Below, piece by piece: positions 60,426-64,000 of a stretch of DNA of 64,000 nucleotides. How positions within the stretch are numbered: position 1 is the first letter of the stretch; each line of letters opens with the position of its first letter. The DNA is from an uncultured Verrucomicrobia subdivision 3 bacterium (GTDB lineage Bacteria > Verrucomicrobiota > Verrucomicrobiia > Limisphaerales > UBA11358). The notes under the pieces are model-generated. The model was given only the letters and a program-made list of their open reading frames with translations. It was not told the origin of the DNA and made no database searches. The translations under genes were made by a program, and so were the position numbers. The DNA is taken from contig CAIRJF010000011.1 of the NCBI GenBank assembly GCA_903878805.1, positions 62,001 through 126,000 of the forward strand, in the 5' to 3' direction.

Positions 60426-61537
60426 AAATCTTTGGGGAAAATACACTCAACCGTCGTGCCCGCGCCGTCCGTGCCGGACCGGACTTCCAGCAGCGCGCCC
60501 ACGACGCCCGCGCGGTATTTCATGATGTGCAAACCCATGCCGCCATTTTTTTTGTTCTCGTTGGAAAAACCAGCGCCATCATCCGTCACCGCCAGCACGA
60601 TATGGTTGCCCGCCGGTTTGAGCGAAATGACAATGCGCTTCGCCTTGCCATGCTTGACCGCGTTGTTGATGGCTTCCTGCACGATGCGATAGAGATGCGT
60701 CGCAAAAATATTGTTGCGGATCAGCACTGGCTCAGGACATTCGAGGCGGCATTCAATGTGGAATAATTTTTTAATGTTCGCCACCAGTTCCAGCAGCGCG
60801 GACATGAAGCCGTTTACTTCCACTTCCACCGGCGACAGCCCGCGCGCAAGCTGGCGCGTGTGCGCAATGGCGGCGCGAATGTGTTCCGCGATTTTGCCAA
60901 CTTGCTGCGACTCGCTTTTTGATTTCGCCGCCAATTTTTGTTCGAGCACCTGGCACATCATTTCAATGCCCGCGAGCTCCTGGCACAGGCCATCGTGCAA
61001 ATCCTGACCGATGCGTTGCTGCTCGCGGTTGCTGACTTCGATGATTTCTTTTTCAAGCCGCTTGCGTTCCGAGATGTCGCGCACAAAGCCCGTGAACATC
61101 CGCCGGTTCGCCAACCGCACTTCGCTCACGGACAAATCCATCGGAAAAATTGCGCCGTCCTTTCGGCGACCCGTGACTTCGCGGCCGATGCCGATGATTT
61201 TCGCGTGGCCGGTCTGCCGGTAATTTTTCATGTAACCGTCATGCTCGCGGTGAAATGGCGCGGGCATGAGTAGTTTGACATTCTGCCCGATGGCCTCAAA
61301 CGCCGCGTAGCCGAAGATTTTTTCCGCCGACGGATTGAGGGATTTAATCACGCCGCGCTCGTCAATGGTGATGATGCCCTCGACCGCCGTTTTCAGAATC
61401 GCGCGCAACCGCTCCTCGCTGTCAAGCAAAGCGTCCACGTTTTTGGTTTGTTGCGCGCGGCTGCCTTGGGCCATCTGCTGAAGCTCTTTGACAATTTCCA
61501 CCAACTCGGCGCGCGTCAACTGGTCGTAAGCTTTCAT
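60422..61537 (-). CDS. PAS-domain sensor histidine kinase (HisKA_3/NarX-like)
   Basis: PAS ILKTAVEGIITIDERGVIKSLNPSAEKIFGY; EQQRIGQDLHDGLCQELAGIEMMCQ; LAVTDDGAGF. Confidence 0.94.
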   Translation of the reverse strand: MKAYDQLTRAELVEIVKELQQMAQGSRAQQTKNVDALLDSEERLRAILKTAVEGIITIDERGVIKSLNPSAEKIFGYAAFEAIGQNVKLLMPAPFHREHDGYMKNYRQTGHAKIIGIGREVTGRRKDGAIFPMDLSVSEVRLANRRMFTGFVRDISERKRLEKEIIEVSNREQQRIGQDLHDGLCQELAGIEMMCQVLEQKLAAKSKSESQQVGKIAEHIRAAIAHTRQLARGLSPVEVEVNGFMSALLELVANIKKLFHIECRLECPEPVLIRNNIFATHLYRIVQEAINNAVKHGKAKRIVISLKPAGNHIVLAVTDDGAGFSNENKKNGGMGLHIMKYRAGVVGALLEVRSGTDGAGTTVECIFPKDL

Positions 61538-61591
61538 CCGCCGGATGGTAATAAATTCCGACGGCGAGACACGCGAAATTAAAAAAGCATT

Positions 61592-62467
61592 TTACGCTCG
61601 TCCCGCCTGCGCCCGGTAATCCGTCGGCGACAGGCCAAGCACGCGTTTGAACACTCGGTTGAAATGCGTCAGTGACTGGAAGCCCACCTCGTAGGCGATT
61701 TCGCTGATGCGCAGATTTTGGTTGAGCAGGAGATTCCGCGCCCGCTCCGTGCGCACCCGCGAGAGATAGTCCGTGTAGTTGATGCCCGTCGCCTTTTTGA
61801 AAATTTTGCAGAAATAAAATTTGCTTGTGTTCACCGCGCGGGCGACTTGGTCCAAAGAAAGATCCTCCGTCTGGTGATCGGTGATGAACTGCTTGGCGCG
61901 CGTGATGACCGGCGGCTCGGCGTTTTGCTCGCGCAGCACAATCTGGTTGCTCACCATCGAAAGATGCTCCGCAAAAATTGCCAGCAGCCGGACGACCGAT
62001 TCATGCTGCCGCGCCGGCACGACGCGTGTGGCGAAATAGGCTTCCCGCAAATCTTGCAGTTTCGCCGTCACGCCCCAATCCGCGAACAGCTTGGCGGCGC
62101 GGTTGAACTGGGCCACGGTCGGCTTTTTGCGGAACACCTGACCTGTCGAGAGAAAGCCCACCAACTGTCCGCCCATCCGCACCGGCACGGCGGTGTCACA
62201 CAACCCTGCTTGGCAGGTGATGGTTTTCGGCTCTTGCGTGGCGGTCTCGGAAAGGCGCTGCTGGGTTTGTAGGCACGCGGCACAGGCGCGGCTCTTGCGC
62301 GAGAGCATCTGGCACAGACGGTTTTCAAAACGGCGGCCATGATGCGGCAACTGCCACGACTCCACCGCCCGCAACGCGACCGGCAGGCCGGTGGCCTCGC
62401 TGAAGGCGCGCCCGTAGTCCTGATAGATTTTTGATTCGGCCAGACTTTCAATTAGAGGTTTTGCCAT
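61592..62467 (-). CDS. AraC-family regulator with N-terminal PocR sensory domain
   Basis: PocR-type cysteine pattern CQMLSRKSRACAACLQTQ...TCQAGLCDTAVPVRMGGQLVGFLSTGQVF; AraC HTH ISEIAYEVGFQSLTHFNRVFKRVLGLSPTDYR. Confidence 0.93.
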   Translation of the reverse strand: MAKPLIESLAESKIYQDYGRAFSEATGLPVALRAVESWQLPHHGRRFENRLCQMLSRKSRACAACLQTQQRLSETATQEPKTITCQAGLCDTAVPVRMGGQLVGFLSTGQVFRKKPTVAQFNRAAKLFADWGVTAKLQDLREAYFATRVVPARQHESVVRLLAIFAEHLSMVSNQIVLREQNAEPPVITRAKQFITDHQTEDLSLDQVARAVNTSKFYFCKIFKKATGINYTDYLSRVRTERARNLLLNQNLRISEIAYEVGFQSLTHFNRVFKRVLGLSPTDYRAQAGRA

Positions 62468-62636
62468 AATTTTTCTTTCGCATGATTGACCAAAACAATT
62501 TTTGTTTTGTTAAAGCCAAAATAGGATAAGCCGGCAAACGGGACAATCAGGGCTGCGCCTGATTGCGTCTGCGACCAAACCGCTAGATGAACTAGGTGAA
62601 ACCCCTATCGGCAGGAAAAATAAAAATATTGCGCAG

Positions 62637-63539
62637 CTAAAATACTTCCGCCTTCAGCCCGCTGATGTCGCGCACCCGTTGCGCGATGTGCGCCAGCGCC
62701 TTGAGCGGCAGATGGCCACAACGCGGGTTTGCTGGCGGGCGGGTGGCGGAATAAATTTGCACCAGCGGAATTTGCGCTCCGGCGCGCTGCAAATCTTTCA
62801 ACCGGCAGGCATACTGGTCAATTTCCTCAGCGGAAGGCTCGTTTTCGTTGAGCAGCGGAAAGAGGCTTTGAATCGTCACCGGCCGCTGCCGGGCGACCAG
62901 CAGGATGTTTTCCAAAATTTTTTCCAGCGGACAGTCCGAATGGTTGACCGCATCGTGATAGTGCTGCGTGCCGGCCTCCAGCTTGGCCCAGATCTCGTCC
63001 TGCGGCGTGAACAGCTTCAAGCCCTCCTGCACCTCGCGACGTGGCAGCCCGGCGGCATTGGTAAAAAGCACAATTTTAAAAAAAGGAAGCTGCCCGCAAG
63101 CGCGGACATGAATGACCGCACGGACGGCATCCAAAAAATTTGGGCAGAGCGTCGGCTCGCCGTCACCGCTCAACGCGACGTGGCGCAGTCGCAAATAATC
63201 GTCCGGCGTATCACGATAGCCTTTGAAATCCCGCAGCGCGCCGGCATGAACCGCGGCCAGCATCCGGCGCAGCTCGCCCGCCATCACGTCCACGTCCAAA
63301 AATTTTTCCACCGGTGGCCGGGTGCGATCCACTTCGCAATACTCGCAGTTGAAATTGCACTGGCGATCCGGGTTCATGTTCACGCCGACGGACAGCCCGC
63401 GCGCGCGCGCCGAAACGACCGCATAGACAAACCGGTTGCCGACCGACTGGCGCGGACGCCAGAAAGCTTGGTGCGGCAAATCCGGCACACGACCAGCGCG
63501 GCGACTCGGACGCGTCACGGATGGTATTTCGCCGATCAT
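62637..63539 (-). CDS. Radical SAM protein
   Basis: CNFNCEYCEVDRT cluster motif; LSGDGEPTLCPNFLD. Confidence 0.92.
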   Translation of the reverse strand: MIGEIPSVTRPSRRAGRVPDLPHQAFWRPRQSVGNRFVYAVVSARARGLSVGVNMNPDRQCNFNCEYCEVDRTRPPVEKFLDVDVMAGELRRMLAAVHAGALRDFKGYRDTPDDYLRLRHVALSGDGEPTLCPNFLDAVRAVIHVRACGQLPFFKIVLFTNAAGLPRREVQEGLKLFTPQDEIWAKLEAGTQHYHDAVNHSDCPLEKILENILLVARQRPVTIQSLFPLLNENEPSAEEIDQYACRLKDLQRAGAQIPLVQIYSATRPPANPRCGHLPLKALAHIAQRVRDISGLKAEVF

Positions 63540-63543
63540 GCAA

Positions 63544-63774
63544 TCAAGGAATCGTCGGATTGGGCGGAATATTTTCCCCCGCGTGCTCCGCGTCATACTT
63601 CGCCATTTCTTTTTCCAGCACCAACGCAATCATAAAGACGCCGAAAAAAACCGCGCCCAGCGGCAACACCACCGTCCAGCGTGAATCCAGATTGAGTCCG
63701 CCAAAATCAATGATGCCGCCCGCCGCGATTCCCAGAATGGCCACCGCTAGAAAAGTTTTATTTGTCTTGCTCAT
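63544..63774 (-). CDS. Small membrane hypothetical protein
   Basis: Two hydrophobic helices: FLAVAILGIAAGGIIDF, VVLPLGAVFFGVFMIALVL. Confidence 0.55.
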   Translation of the reverse strand: MSKTNKTFLAVAILGIAAGGIIDFGGLNLDSRWTVVLPLGAVFFGVFMIALVLEKEMAKYDAEHAGENIPPNPTIP

Positions 63775-64000
63775 AAGTTTTCGCCTTTCGCCCGATGATA
63801 AATTCATTAGGCAGGAGCAACGATTCACGAAAACTTTGCCACCGGCTTTCCATTATTTGCCAAACCGACAACTTTTTTTGCCCGGCGAGCCGTTCAGCTG
63901 CGGGAAATGAAAGAATTTGCTTCCGCAAAGTTGCTGGCCGACGCCGAAACGACTGTTGAATGGAAAAATAAATCTCAAGCACCAAAAGTGCTTTGCCGTA

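Overview
The window is about 64 kb of GC-rich, gene-dense bacterial chromosome. Gene content and protein style suggest Verrucomicrobiota, but that is inference. Most of it is ordinary housekeeping and metabolic sequence: trpG/pabA, panD, frr, ftsB-like, mnmE, leuD, glgA, serS, secG-tpiA-pgk, sodB, a sugar isomerase/rbsD/hexose-phosphomutase/rpe operon, rpsT, several glycoside hydrolases, a sulfatase with a formylglycine-generating enzyme, a pqiABC-like operon with split PqiA, a cytochrome/porin cluster, and several signalling genes. The most unusual signal is at about 8.7-14.9 kb. A DPPY-type DNA methyltransferase is split into an N-terminal piece on + (8730-9221) and a middle piece on - (about 13857-13509). 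In silico inversion of 9214-13858 across a 3-bp CCG/CGG microhomology restores the methyltransferase reading frame (...NGTIWI-P-GTHHVIF...). At the other junction it gives a truncated small ORF a stop codon 4 nt upstream of the next start codon, making a tight five-gene operon of short phage-like ORFs. This points to a real or assembly-level inversion carrying serS and glgA. Secondary signals are a decayed RAYT/IS200-like transposase with REP-like palindromes at 39.7-40.2 kb, two single-base homopolymer frameshifts, a GKRP/MurQ-like long SIS protein, and an atypical Ser/Thr kinase. I saw no CRISPR array, rRNA or tRNA I could support. All family names come from reading motifs by eye; no searches were run.
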